Below are positions 25,101-40,100 of a stretch of DNA of 64,000 nt, one piece after another (the stretch's first letter is position 1; each line of letters starts with the position of its first letter). Source of the stretch: Epiperipatus broadwayi (Eukaryota > Onychophora > Udeonychophora > Euonychophora > Peripatidae); assembly GCA_028023455.1 (NCBI GenBank), contig JAQFVV010006305.1, positions 425,001 through 489,000 of the forward strand, written 5' to 3'. The notes beneath the pieces were generated by a model, which saw nothing but the letters and a program-made list of their open reading frames with translations, searched no databases and was not told the origin of the DNA. Made by a program: the position numbers and the translations under genes.

Positions 25101-28100
25101 AATGTTTTCCTCTATACAGGCTTCGTATATCTATTGTTACATTTTTATATTATTTGGAAAACTGTACAGTTTTTATTTATACTACAATAATAATATTTAT
25201 TGCTGCATTACAAGTGAAACAAGATTTTTTATTTTATTGCATCCATGATAATATGTTTTTCCTATGAATCTGTTTGATGCTTTTCTTAATTTTAAATGTC
25301 ATTAACTTGTAAATGATTGATTGGATTATAAAGCTAATAATAAAATTTATTTGCTGTTAATGTCACTAATTTAAAAGTTCACTAAGATAATATTTTAATT
25401 ACATTGTTTAACAAGCTTTTAACAATCTAGCTATTATTTAAATTAACTTTAAATACATTTTTTAAATCTACAGTTAAATATTTTTATATGCAATATGTAT
25501 AGAAAATAAGTTTTTGAGTTGAAATCCTTATAAGAACTTGGATTTGAAGTGAAATAGGACTTCTTTTACTCTAATAAATCCCAACAAAAGAACTATTATA
25601 GATTATTGGAGAAAACTTGTTTAGTTTCAGGAGAATTGTCAATTAATAGTATTGTAATTAGATAGTTTCCTGACAACATCAAAAGGTAAAGTTATTTCTA
25701 TTTACATGGATGTAATCTCTTAATTTTTATTATTTATCAAACTAAAAATGCATGAAAAATGTATAATTCAAGATACTAAGTGTATTTATATATAAATTAG
25801 TTACAGCATATAAAATAATAAAAAATGTATTATTAATCAACTGAAGAAGAAATTATTTAATATGGAAAAATAATATATACAAATTATAAACTATAATAAA
25901 AATAATGTCTTTAATAGAACTTACTGTTAAATAAATCACAATTTAATTTTTTAAATAATATTATAAATAGAAAATTTAATAAAGCAGATCTAGAAATAAT
26001 AGAATTTCAAAGCTAAAGTTAAAAAGTAAATTACAAATGTTAAATTTAATTAGATATATCTTTTTTTACAATTTCCGTTTCTTTTTTTTTTTAAAAGAAA
26101 TGATGACATAAAATAGACAAACATTGCCATGTTTCTATGTAATAAGAGTGTATCTTGTTTAATAAGTGTTAATTTTATGTTACATTTGCTTTAATAGGTT
26201 ATGATTTAATGGTTTAAAGACATAATCTATAAAATGTACTTAAAAAATAACTGTTACATAAATATTTATTTATTAACATGTAAATCTAGATTCACTTTAT
26301 TACAGCAGGTGGACGAAGCAGTCCTAAAGCCTTCCCAAGAAAAGAACTTACTTCATCCTCATCTTCTAATTATGAGGCAGATTCTTCAGTACCAACTTCT
26401 CCAGTTACCAGTGAAATTAAGGTGATTTTCAGAATTTTAATGGGTTTTTTTTTAAGACTAATATGTTTTATAATTGAAGGAAGATATTTTAAATTAAAAA
26501 TACATTTTAGCATCTGAAGTGTCCTAATCAATGCGAAATAAATTTCAATAACAAACTAATTAATAATAAGCAGTTTAATTGTCTTACAAATAGGTAAAAT
26601 TATTATTGGATTAAAATTCATGCTAAAAGGAAATAATGAAAAGTTTATCATTCTCTCAAAACCTCTTATTATGTTTAAAAGAAAGAAAAATTCTTACAGA
26701 TAAATAAAAAAAAACATTAGTTACATTGTTTGCAAGACTTGGAATATGTGTCTGTATTTATAAACAGATTTAAATTGAAAAAAAAAAAATCAATAAACTA
26801 ACTGAATGTCTATAAATAGAATTAATATTCTCAATTAAATAATTGAACAGAAAAACAAATTTTGAAGAAACTGAATTTTTGAATAAATAATGTAATTGTA
26901 AGGCATTTACTTGGGAGATCATATGATATTTGAGTACCAAAATAGCAAATTGAATCAAGAATCAGTTCAGAAATTTTTAGTTTTTCTATTCCCCATTCTA
27001 TTATTTTTCTAAACTACATTAGAAAAGGAAGATTTTGAAAACATCTATTAGTTATGAAGTCTTTCATTAACATTATGAGTGTTCTTGTAAATGTTAACTA
27101 TCTAAAATCAAAGAATGATCATTGTTTAATCTTATAAGCAAAAAGATATTGCTGATTTTTTGTGAGATGTTTCAAACAAATACTAATAGTAGACACTCTC
27201 AGAAACACAATGGACCACTTAATATAATTATATAAGAAGTATTCATATTGGGTAATTTATTTGTTGTTGATTAGATGAACTAATTCAGTAATTCTGATAA
27301 AAGCAATCATAATAACTACAGAAGTTATCATAAAATGTTACTGTTGATAGCATAATATTGGAAAGTGGGTCTTTCAAAGCAAAAAATTGATTGCTTATAT
27401 TATTTTTAAAATTATATAATTCTATAAAAAATTTCAGATAAAGAAGATATTAGAATTTTATCATTTTTGTTGTTTTTTTTTTACAAAAAAAAAAAACAAA
27501 ACCATAAATATGAAGAAAAAAAAATGACATAAGAAAGTTAAAGATGTAATGGGGTAATTAAATATTATTGATTAATTGATAGTGGTCAGTAAATGGCTTC
27601 CGACATTTGATTTTTTTATATAGGTAACATAGTATTGGAGTCTTTTTTTTTATTAAAAAGAATATAATTTTAAAAAGATATACTTTTATCAAAATCATCC
27701 TTTATGGTAATCTTCATATCTTAGAATCTTAAAATCTTTCACTTTTATTTGTGTGGGAGGGGAAGGGGGTATTGAAATTATTCATTAATTGTATCATTCA
27801 TCAGAAGTTTAGTGTAGTGTTTTAAAAATGGACATTCATTCCTGAAACTATAACTCATACTATGCAATTATTTCATTAAATGAATCAAAGAATACAGGAT
27901 AGCTGATGCAGAACACAACCAATCTTGAAATGATAAGACTACTCAAAATACAATGAATTAATTTCTATTGAACCCCACAAATATTTAAAAAAAAAAAAAA
28001 ACTATTAACACTCAGAAATATAAAGTAAAAAATATATAAATATGTGTTAAGATAAACAATCTGGTCATGAATAAAACGTTTTTGACATTAAAATGCCTTC

Positions 28101-31100
28101 AGAGACTCAGTATATCAAATTTTTGTTTAAAACAAAAACAAATTTGATAATTATCAACAAAACTTTAAAGCCTTTTTTAAAAATGATGATTTTCTTGAAA
28201 ATAATCAACAATTTAAAATATTGCTAACAAAAAATAACAAGGATAGAAAAGTTAAAAATATGATTTTTCCAATTGTCAAATTTTAAGAGAAGCAAGTGAT
28301 GATACTTCATACAGATTTAAGATTCCTCAATTTATTCATATTTCATATAATAATCTTATCTGAAAACAAATGGCATACCATTATCTTATAATAATCATAT
28401 AATTAATTGCTATGGAAGTCATGGATTATAGATTAAAAACATTAAGTAAATTTATTTGAATGAATTGAGATATTTATTTATTTGCATTATTGATCATAGA
28501 ACTTGACTATGAAAACACCATTTTCCTATTGCACTAAATTGTTGCACAGGGCATTTAAATATGATTTTTTTTTAATCAAATGGTTAATTGCTTTAGAGAT
28601 CATGTGGCATTCAGCTATGTTTAAATAAAATTCATCACTTTTTCAAAATTAGATCTTTAACAAACACCACCAGCTATCAATAGACTGATTAATAACTCTA
28701 AAGATAAAATTGTACCAGAGCAAACCCCCAAAGTGGTGTACAAGATGACATGCCCCCAAATGGGCTGTGGAGCTACATACTTCCCTGAAACTAGTGCTAC
28801 AATTACTACCTGAGCATCCCAACACCAATACGTATAGAATAAATTGCGAACCAAAAATGAAGGCAGGTCAATATTTTTTGAACATCAAAAAACATCTAAT
28901 CTTATGTTCGAACTCATTACAGTTGAGATCGTGTGCTCTGAGCGAAATGACACCAAGCGCAAAGTAAAAGAAGCATGTTTCATTGTGAATGATCCTAATG
29001 CCATCAACAGAAGAGAAGCCTGCTTCTTGATTTTTCAGAAATGGGCTCCATTAAATAATTTGCATACATTTACATACATTAATGCTAATACAAAGTTATT
29101 AGTAGCATAAGCTATGAATATGGAATATGTAAGTTCTAAAAGTGCATAGCTGGAAACTTTTTTTAAAGAAAAAAATAGTTTCACTATTGTGTGTTTAGAG
29201 CACAACATAGTAATTACGAAGGATTAGTGAAGTAAATTAATTATTATAGAAGAATAATGAAAAAGAAACCATTATTGTTATCATTGACAATTTTCAAGTG
29301 GTGATAATTTGGGCAATTATTTTTAATTTTTCAATGTCTAGCTATGAATAGTTAAATACCCATTTACCGACCATTATTGAATAGTTAGCTAGGTTGTCTA
29401 TTGTGGTCATCTGAAAGAAAATTCCTTAAGACTGACAGGAATCCAAAAAATTTTATGTTTTACTTAGCATGAAATTGAACCCAAGTTGTGAAAATAATAA
29501 ATGAGTGTTTTAACACTATAATGTGAAGTATTTAAGCTTTAACATTTAATGTAATATACCCAAAAAGAATGTCAGATGTTTTGATTTGCTATTGTTTAAT
29601 GTATTTTAAATAGTTATCTTCAATTTTTTTTAATTCTTCACATTAAAAAAGATGAAAATGACTATTGAAAATAACCAAAATGTTTTCTGTAATAGTGTTA
29701 ATAATAAAAATATAATACCAAAATCAATCTATTTACTACAATACTGTGAATGGTATTGATTTATTATATGCATTCTGATTTTTTTACATATCTGGAGTAG
29801 TCACTGAGTCACTACTGAAATGGTAATCCTTTGATCCCGTACCGTTTCACTTTCAATTTGATTACCAACCCTATCTATATTAGGTTCAAACCCCATTAAA
29901 ATAAATTAGATATATAAGGGTATTATCATGGCTATGTGTGTGGCATTATATATTGAGTCGGATTGATTTCCGATTCAATGGTTTTATTACTAAAATTAAA
30001 AATGGAAAACAACTGCATTTTCATTAAATGTCTAATGCTCAATTTTTTTATTATTATTTAAAACACGCATTTATATTTTAAAATAGATTATTTAATGTTT
30101 ATAAAATTGATTGTAAAATAGTTTACTTTCACTGTCTGTTTTAATCAATTTAATTAAAAACAGGCAAGCTTGCTAATTATATATTCCTGTTGCTTTTATT
30201 TTAGTCATATTTTTAAAGTTAATTCTTAAAAAAAGCGGAGATTTAGTTTTGTATTTGTCGTTTTTGTTTCAATTATCCCTGGTTGGAATTCTTAAATTAG
30301 ATTGAGCGGGAAATTAATATTTGCCCAGCCTGGAATATAGAATGGACACTAATGAAAGTTTTGAGCGGGAAATGTAGCGAGACAAAGATAGCCTGCCAAT
30401 TTAGGGAGAGAGAAGAGATTCATTATTAGATACACCCTTGGATTATAGCCTGCAAAGAGATACCATTGTGAGTAGCTGTTCGGACGTTTAATTCCTACTA
30501 AAAACTTAAATAATTATTGACAAACTTCGTTGCTGTGCAAGATGTCAAAATCCACCGCTGTGAGTTTTGCCTATCATTAGAATATCTGGCTAATTTAAAC
30601 AAAGGACGGACCCACGCCTACCTGCTCTTCTTCAGTCATGCCATGAACCTCTAAAATAAACACTGCCCTCTACCTTGCTGCTGTCAAAGGACCTGAAAGA
30701 TGAACTATTATCAAAAGTGCGCACTCCTCACCAAATCACTACGACTCTGCCTTACCATAAGCTAAACTTTTTTCTATTCTAGCCAGGGTAAATAAATTGC
30801 ATTTAATTAAATCTCCGCTCAATCTAATGATAAATATGTTTTAAAATGGTATTGTTTTTTTAATTATTTATTATCTGTATGTACTCTTTTCTAGTATTTA
30901 AAGTGTGTCTTGGAATCTTAGTTTTAAGATTCCAAGTTTGTTTGCAATTTTCGTTTATCAGAAGGTGCATTAGGAGATTGTATTTTATATGTTTAATATA
31001 TACCTGATTATTTCGTTAACTATTACAAAACGCATTGGCAGTTTTCGTAGTCTTTATTTATTCACCTGCCCTTAGTTGTAAAATAAAGAATCTTTAAGCA

Positions 31101-34100
31101 TGTTTCGTTTGCGCTTTTTGTGCAAACAACAAAATCTTTTTGCTGGTTTATTGTCAAGTTATTTCTTTGGGTTGTCTGAAAGTAGTCATTTCTTTCTGGA
31201 TTAGTAAGATTGTAATCAAATATCTTTTGCTGTCTTGTGAGATCAACCACGTTTACTTTGAAGGTAGTATTACGCGCAGCAGTCCTGCGGCGTTTTAACG
31301 ACAGTAATTAGAATATTACTGCTCGGACGTTCGCACTGGTTGCGTTGATTTCCGGCGGGACAGTAACTGTTTTATTATCCCCGATTCAGGAAGCTAAAGT
31401 TGTTGTTTGTTTTGTAATTTTGCAACTGGCCAGCAAGAAGATATTATCCTAACCATTTCTTCTATTTTAAGTGAGATAATTTTGCTACCAAAATGTTTAA
31501 TGCCTTCGTATTTGTTGTACTCTTGTGCACTCTCTGGTAAATATGCGTATGTTAACATAAGTCACTTTTATATTTGTGGCTAGATGTCTTCACTCTATTG
31601 CACAACTTTTAATAAAATTAATAAATTGTTTAAACTTACTTTGGCTGACTTTTGTCTTTGTGTTTTGATTTCTCAACTGTCTAAATAATATTTAAGATAT
31701 CTTGTTCCTCCCTGAGTGTAGTTCGGTGCCTTTTGATTCGCATATCCTGTCCACCCTAAAATAAATGTCTAGTTCCTATTTTCGGACTAGTGGCGCCCCC
31801 GGGGTCAGTATATGCGAATCTCAAAGATCTTTCTCCCGTTACAATATGTACATACGGATAGATGCTGACAATACCCATTATATTAAATATTACAGTGGAT
31901 AAATTGTGTGTGCTATTAGAAAATGTTTATAATATAGATTTAATATAAAGGCAATTTATTAATTCAATTTGTTATAAATTCATATATAGATGTATAATCC
32001 AGCCTCTATTGTTATACGTATATAGGATGACATGATTTAATTTTATTAAAAGTTTTAATTTTATTAATTAAAGTAAAATAGTTGTAAACAAAAATTTGCA
32101 TTAAACTGTCGCACCTGAGGTAAAATAAAATCAGTTTAGATTTTAGTAATTGCTATACTTTAAATTGTTTACAACAAAATGGTTATATAATAAAATCACT
32201 GTACCGGCACTATTGTGATTTCTCAGGGGAATTTTTAACACCTTGAAAATTTAAATAAAAGTTTTAAAATCAAGTTGTACAATCTGTTTTTAGGTGAAAT
32301 AAATTCTCCATGTTTGGAACTAATATATAAAAATAGACCATATTTTGAGCTTATGAAAAACACACACCAATTTTGTAAGAGCGTTTGCTAACATACTCTA
32401 TGCCACTCTGAATTTTAACATGACTGGCTAAGGAAGGCAAAGTTTTGTTGTTTCTGTATGGGAGAATGACAAGGTTTACCACCGTCCAATGCACTTAACA
32501 ACCAGAGCACCGCAAGATGAAATTCTTCAGCCACAGCCTACTTCCAGAAGAAGACACCAAGAACCTGCCAAGAAAGATTACCACCACGCTTGAAATCCAA
32601 GCGCCTACACCTCTAGCTGAAATGAATAATTGGTAATATAAAATCCAGAACCACAGATCTCTGTATCAATTGCTATTTAATTTCAAACTCTAAATCTAAA
32701 GCCAGCTAAAAATGTAAATTAACCTCTGAACGTTCAAATTAATGTTATTATATACCTTAACTAAATTAGTTAATCTTTTAAAGTATGTAACTTGCCTATC
32801 CACTTTATAACTTTTATTTAAAGCAAATTAACATCTTCTATAACTTTGACTATCTTTTACTGCGATTATGCCTATATTTTCTTTATGATTGTTTTAAAAT
32901 GTATTTTGATATTGATTATATGCCAATGCTTCAAAACAGTGAGCCTTTAAATTTATTAAAATTTTAGGGAAGATATAATTAAGATTATCTTCATATAATT
33001 ATTTCTTAATGTCATCATTTATGCGCGCTGTTTTGAAATCCTACATGTTTGAAGTAATGATAAATCGCTTTGCACTTGTTGTTACTATTAAATACTTGTT
33101 TAATATAAATGCATAATGTGGTTTGCTCATAAATTTGAATTATGATTTTAATTAATGTTATAATAAATACTTAGCCTTAGGACAATAAGAAAGTATATTT
33201 ATTTGTTATGCTTTTAGTAAACCCCTTCAAATATACTTCTCCCTTCTTAACTGATTAGTGCGATGTAGATTGAAACATGTTAACAAAATTAAAAATATAA
33301 TTATTCCCTTAAGTAGCTTACATATATGATGCTAATTAAGAATAGGCTCCTATTAACTGAACCAATAAAGCTATATCATTCAAGCACACATAATTTTAAA
33401 TGTTATATCCTTATTGCTTTGCGGATTAGATATTATTAAATACCAACAAATATTTAACGTTTTTGTGCATCCTTCAAGAATGGGACCTCGGTAAGGTCAT
33501 TCCATTTTTTTCTTCTTTTGAGTATGTGCATCAGTAAGTCCTGAAGTTAACACCAGGCAAGCGAGTAAGCCACCCACCCTTGATCTAGCAATGTTCACCT
33601 TATAAGCAACAGAACGCTTGGTCCCAGGATACCGGCATTGGTCGCAAGAACCCTTGAACAGAATAATGTATCCTCAGGGTGACTTTATTATTAATATTTG
33701 CCAGTGCTTTGCTTTAGCACTTGTTGATGATCTAGAGCAGTCAATTCCACTTCCTTTTGAACTAATATTCAGTATTAGTCTGAAATCATCTCTTGATTCC
33801 AAAGTTTAATCTACCTCAGCGAGCTGGTTTATTCGCTCATACTTTATTTAGAAATATATCTCTATTATAATGTTGTAATGAATAGTCTACCAAGGCTAGT
33901 ATGAAAGAGCAACCACAACCTTAAAGATAGGAATTAGCATTTCTTTATAGGCATAACTTAAGTGACAATTTATGTACGCATACACATTAATTAATATGTA
34001 AGATGAGAGTAATATGATGATTTTCTCATCTACTTTAATGCCTGTGTGTGTTTACTATGCCTTAAATTATGTTCTTTGTTGTTATCTATTATATTAATCA

Positions 34101-37100
34101 ATAAATAAATATATATTTAAATTACTCTGGTTTCATATGATTTCTCATTGCTTAATTTCAATCCTAGTTATTTATATGATATGGATGAGTGATCTATGCA
34201 TTGATGATAAATCATGAACGTTACCTCCAACACCATGCGTTTATCATAATAGTTAACCCCTGGGTATCATGTTTCTCCCTGCCCTATTCCGGCCACGAAG
34301 AAATAGAAGCTGAGTGTAATCTTGGGTATGTCATTCGTAAGGTGTTGAGTCATGGAGTGCGTACTGGTAAAGAAGTTGAAGCCTGGTCGGATTCGAACTT
34401 TCATCATTCCATTCTGGTCAGCTTTGGTCTCTCTGCTTGGATTCTGGATTCTGTTACGCGAATGTCTAAAACTTGACCATTACTATACTAAGCAATAAAT
34501 TTAACATTTCTCCATACCCTGGCTAAATGTCTATTTTCATGCATACTTTTGAATTAAGATATTGTTTTGAAATTTTGGTAAAAGAATATTAATCTTTTTC
34601 TAGCCTTCTTTCAGGACATTCTTGCTACCTACAGACTGCCAGTTAAGAAGACAAAAAGACTATCTCTTTCATACTTGTTCATACTATTTGTTAATTAAAA
34701 TTTTGAAAGTTTTTAATCATCTGTCAATTGTATTATTTTGATAAAAGTATACACATATATATTTCTCGTTTATATTGTTCTTGTTGTTTAAGAAAAAATA
34801 TAATCTACTACTTGTTCATTAAAATGCTGCAACTTTTATTCTTCTATTTGTTAATTAAAATTTAACACACATTACAAAGACTTCAAAAAAAAAGAAAGGA
34901 AGAAAAAATAAAAAAAATAAGAAACATAACTTTGTATTCTATTATTTTTTTTATTAAAATTAAACCACTGTGAATTGTATTATTTTGATAGAAGTACACA
35001 TAAACACACATTATTTTTCTTTTAATTGTAAATAAAACACAAAAACATTGTCCCAATGACTTGTTCCATATATGCTTAGTATTTTCAGTAATGGGTTAGT
35101 GGCTCCCCAGATATGCAAATAAATCCCAGAGCACATAGTAAGTCTGTGTCCAGAAAACTCTTAATCTATCTGTTAAACATATATCATTTTTTTGCATCAC
35201 TCATTTGCTTTCGTTTTTAAATTAAAAACTATAAAAATACATGTTATAGAAATATAGATCGATTGTGTTTCAAACTATCTTTTTTTTTTTTATATCTCTT
35301 ATTGCCAAATTATGGTCCCAATGTAGTATTTTTTTTAATTTTAAACAATTTTTATTTTATTTAAAAATAACAATTATATTTCATTAGAAATGTCTTAAAA
35401 ATAATTAGTTTTTCCTCCCCTCAATTTATTCTTCTATGTGTTTTTTAAAAATATAACTTTTTTTCGTTTATGTGTCTGAGTTTTTAATTTTTTTTTTTTT
35501 TTTTTTTTAGAAAGGCAGAAGCTAAATTTCAAAGGTCAATTGTAATTATAAAATTTGCCAAAACAAATAAATGTCAGTTTATTTTTATTTTATTTATAAA
35601 ATTGAAACTTGAAATAAGTTATTGTACTTTGTATAATAAATGTAATGAATTTAATAGTAATACTAATTTTTTAAACATGTAATTATTATATTTTAATTTG
35701 TGATGAAGCATGACTTTTTTAGAAATGGAAACACACTACATCTATTTTTTAATAATGTTTTTATTTTACTTGCCACAACAATTTTCACATATTTAGAGCT
35801 TGTTTGAGCTATTGGTACGCTCTCTGTATTACATTTTTGTAAATACAAGCTTATAAAAGTAAAGTCACGTTATGTATGATTTGCTTTTTTGATTATTATA
35901 AAAGATGTGTATAATTTAAAATGCAATTTAGTTTAAATTATAAATCAATTTAGTATTTTATTTTGCTTATTTCACATATATATTATAACAGTCAGGGAAA
36001 TATGACCCTTATCCTATCTGCCGCACAGGGCGCCACTAGGCCATTTGAACCTAGAAAATTTATAATATAGGCAGGTATACCTTGGGAAAGATCCAACTTT
36101 TATAAACCGTTAGCCCTAGATCCTAGCTCAAGGAAAAACAGATTTATAATCTAAATTCTTAAAACATATTTTTAATATTAAAAAAAAAAAAAATAAGCCA
36201 CTGCCAGAAATAACACACAAAAACATTTATTGCCACACATATATAAATTTATATTTGAGGAATAAAATTAATCTTGCTTTAATGTGTTATTATCATTTTA
36301 TACTTTCGTTAAAATCCACACAGATGGACAGTTTATATAATTTTGTTTTAGAATGTTGAGCATAGATAAACTACATAGATTATGCAATTAAAACTTTTTA
36401 AAACATCTAACCTTGTGCTAAAAGTTCGTAGCTAAACCAACGCTCACTTCCTGATATACAGATGCAACCATTGCAATATGAAGATGTTAGCATAAAACCA
36501 CGCTGACAGGAATGTGTGTCTGCAGTGTGATATTATTTAAAAGAAATGATCCTCATCCAGTACAGGAATGTGCATCTGTCTGGCGAAGGACTCATATATA
36601 TAAAACATTAAAAGAAATGCTTCATATGGAGGGAGAGCGGTACTTGCCATCTTATAGACCCTATCCATAGAGCGAAAGGAGATCAATGCTGCAGGGAATA
36701 CTCTGCATCCATTGCAACGTGATGACTGCACCTTTGGGCCATGCATTCATTTGGGTATGTTGCCCTGTATGCTAACACACTTCACATTACATTGATATAA
36801 ATACCCATATATCCCTCCACCAGCATCGACTCAACTACAAAACCAATAGTCTGAAATTAAACCTCTATAAACTAACAAACTTTAACGAATCTATGCAGCC
36901 ATCTACACCTAACTTTAATAATTTAGTTAACAAATAAAAAAATAAAAAGAAAATGGAAATGATTAAAGCAAACATTATACATAAAAAAAAAAATATTAAT
37001 TGATTTAGAGTTCTATTTTTGGTCAGATAAGAGTCCATTCATTTATATTATTTTTTTATGGATTGACTACTTATTGAAGATATATTTAAAAGAAAGTTCA

Positions 37101-40100
37101 ATTGGTAAAAGTTTATACTTCCCCTTTGGTCTTGATGACTCATCTAGATTTCATCCAGTTTATGGAAGTCCTTGCTGATCCTATTGTTTGCTAATAGTTC
37201 TTTGGAGACACAGCTTCTACAAGCCTTATTTTCTGGAACCGTGATCAGGAGGCTTCAGCCCATGCAAATGAAGGAAACTAAATCTAGTGTCAGACTCTTC
37301 CATCATGAAGTCTACATAGCTAGCTGTAATACACAGCAAGATTAATAGTCAGATTAATTATAAATTCCATTATTTCATCTTTTATAATTTTAGGCTTCCC
37401 TTATCACAAATTTTACAGATTCATCGAACATGATGTCACTGGTCCTAAGGTCCAGATAGTTTTTTTTCTGGCTCGTGCGTGGCTTGGTGCTTGCATTGAT
37501 CAATCTTTAATTTTTTTATATCTCTTATCTGATTTTACAATCATATAAGTACCACAAGGGCTAGTTTGCTTTACATTCAATTATATTATCATTTCCATTC
37601 ACTAATTGACATTCGTTTCTATTTTTTTTTATATTACTTAAAACAAAAAATATTAATCTTCAGCTCTTTTATTTTATTTTTTTACTTACTTTCTTTTAAA
37701 TACTTTTTTTTAAAAAATAGCTTTCCATCTATGCGATATATATATGTTAAACATAACTCTTTTCATTGTCTTTTAGTTTTTAATAAATCTATTTTATTTA
37801 AGATTGATTTCCCCCTTTTATTTTAATTTTAAAATAATGTAACGGCATATGTATATCGTTACAATATATAGGTATATTCCATGTACCACTGTCATATATA
37901 TATAGCGTCTTGTTATTTGGTCATTTATTTATTTTTTTTAATTATTTTAAAATAATCTATAAAAGTTATATCACACTATACCTGTGTTTAGATTGGCGGG
38001 ATGATGAAATCAAAATTTTATTAAAGACAAATATTTGTCAAAATATATTTTAAGTTGTAAACAAGGTTTAGCCAACCATGTCAATTGCTAAAATCTGATG
38101 AGAAAGTAAATGGTCAAATATAAGAAAACATCCTGATCGTGGATTAAAACAAGCTAAAAGTTATTTTGGTCTCTAAAAATATCAAATTTTAAAGGTGCTA
38201 ATTGCTAACTTCACTGGGAAAAGTTTGTTTATTAAAAAAGTGTAATTTCATCATGAGCAAGGGTAAATATGTTCAGTTTTTTGTTACATATATACTCAGT
38301 CAAATTTTAAAAAGGTCTGCAAGCCGAATCCATGCCCATTTGAATTTTAGGATGGCCGAGTAGTTAGGCAGATTGTGCTGTTTCTCATGCCCGAAGAACG
38401 GTGATCTTCATCTCCATCCTACATGCCGAAATGGTACAAGCCAACATAGTGATGGATAACCTTCCTGATAGAAACCTACTGCAATAGTACTTCAAGAAGA
38501 GAGCTGTTATCTATCCAGAGAACAAAGCCAAGAGACAAGCTGATACTAAAAGGAAATATGCCTATGTGTTTGAAAAGGAAGGTTTTTTAATAAATGTGTT
38601 TTACTAGTTCTTACTTATGAATCTGAAACTTGGACACTTAATAGAAGAGCAATACAGAGACTTAAGACCATTCAAAGAAGTATGGAGAGATGCATGTTGG
38701 GAGTAACAAGAAGAGATTGAAAACGCAATATATGGGTAAGAGAACAAACAGGTGTCACTGACCTCATTGAAAAAATTTAAAGACTGAAGTGGAGTTGGGC
38801 TGGACATATTGCTAGAAGAGGTGATAATAGATGGACAATTGAAATCTTAAACTGGATTCCAAGAGATTGTAAAAGACCCACAAAGAGACCACATGTGAGA
38901 TGGATAGATGAAATAAAAAGTGTGCAGACATGATGTGGAGAAGAGATGCTAGAGATCAGAGAAGAAGAATTGCATTTGAATAGGTCTTCATCCTGCAGTG
39001 GATTGATAATGGTTGTTGATGATGATGATGAATGTAATTAACATAATGAAAGTAAAACTTATGACTACGTTCATTTGTTAGTGCTATTCATATTGTATTA
39101 ATAATAAATTTTAATTATATTATATTCTTCTAAAACAAAGAAAATCTGCTTTATACAAAATAATACTCTGACTATTCTGAATTGCACATCTAATGAAAAA
39201 GATTTCTATGAAACAAGTTTTACCTAAACTTTCTAGATAATGCTTTAATTCTTTATCTCATTTACAGGAATTACCATTATCTTCTTTATTTATTTATTTC
39301 TGAGAGAATTGAAGATTGAGAGAAAGATTGTGGATAGGGATAGGTTCCCATTAATGGAAATCAGCAGAATACATTATATATCAACATATTTTTTTTTGTA
39401 ACTGGTATGGCGTTATTTGAAAATAGTATAAAGATATAGAGATGTTATTAAAGAAATACAGAAAAATGGAGCTAAACATAAAAATTAAATTCAGTGAGGA
39501 AAAATCTAAGATATACGTATTTAATGTGGGAGATGTTAGTCTTGGAGAAGTTGAGAGGTATATTTAGATATTTTATTATGTAGAAAATGGCATTATATGA
39601 AAGTTGTAAATTACTATTAAAATGAAAAGCAAAGAAGTAGAATGGGATTAATTAAAAGTGAGACATGTTTTTCATATTAAGAAATATGAGGGATGTAGAA
39701 TAATTTAAAAAGTTTGATTGTGTTTAACATTTGGAAATAAAGTGTTTTTGTTTGGCCAGAAGATTCAAAAAATATTAGATAGAATTAAAAAAATAAATAA
39801 ATATGTATTGGATGATAAATTGTAGACAGCAAGCGAGGCTGTTAAATGGGAAATGGAATAACCTTTTTTTTTTAATGAGAAAATTGTAAAATCTTTAAAA
39901 ACTTGCACTACATGAATAAAAGTGCATTTATAAAATATGGAACAAATAAATCATTTGTTTAAGCAAAATTTTACAATACACAGAGTTATTAATAGATAAA
40001 GAATATATTTCTATGTATTTATATAAGAAGTGAGATAAATATGTAGAGAATACATTACTGATACATAATTATGAAGAATTGAAAACAATAATGAATAAAT

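Noticed and set aside
31788-31801. CTCF-like motif in CTAGTGGCGCC
   Set aside because: The spacing is one base short of the CTCF core.
34189-34476. 95-codon plus-strand ORF
   Set aside because: No recognised domain and no splice or start context; kept only as part of an unclassified block.
34000-34500. tRNA B-box-like GATTCGAAC near 34390
   Set aside because: There is no A box or cloverleaf at proper spacing on either strand.
37849-37875. TGTAACG...CGTTACA as a complete LTR
   Set aside because: It spans only 27 bp; it is at most a junction of element ends.
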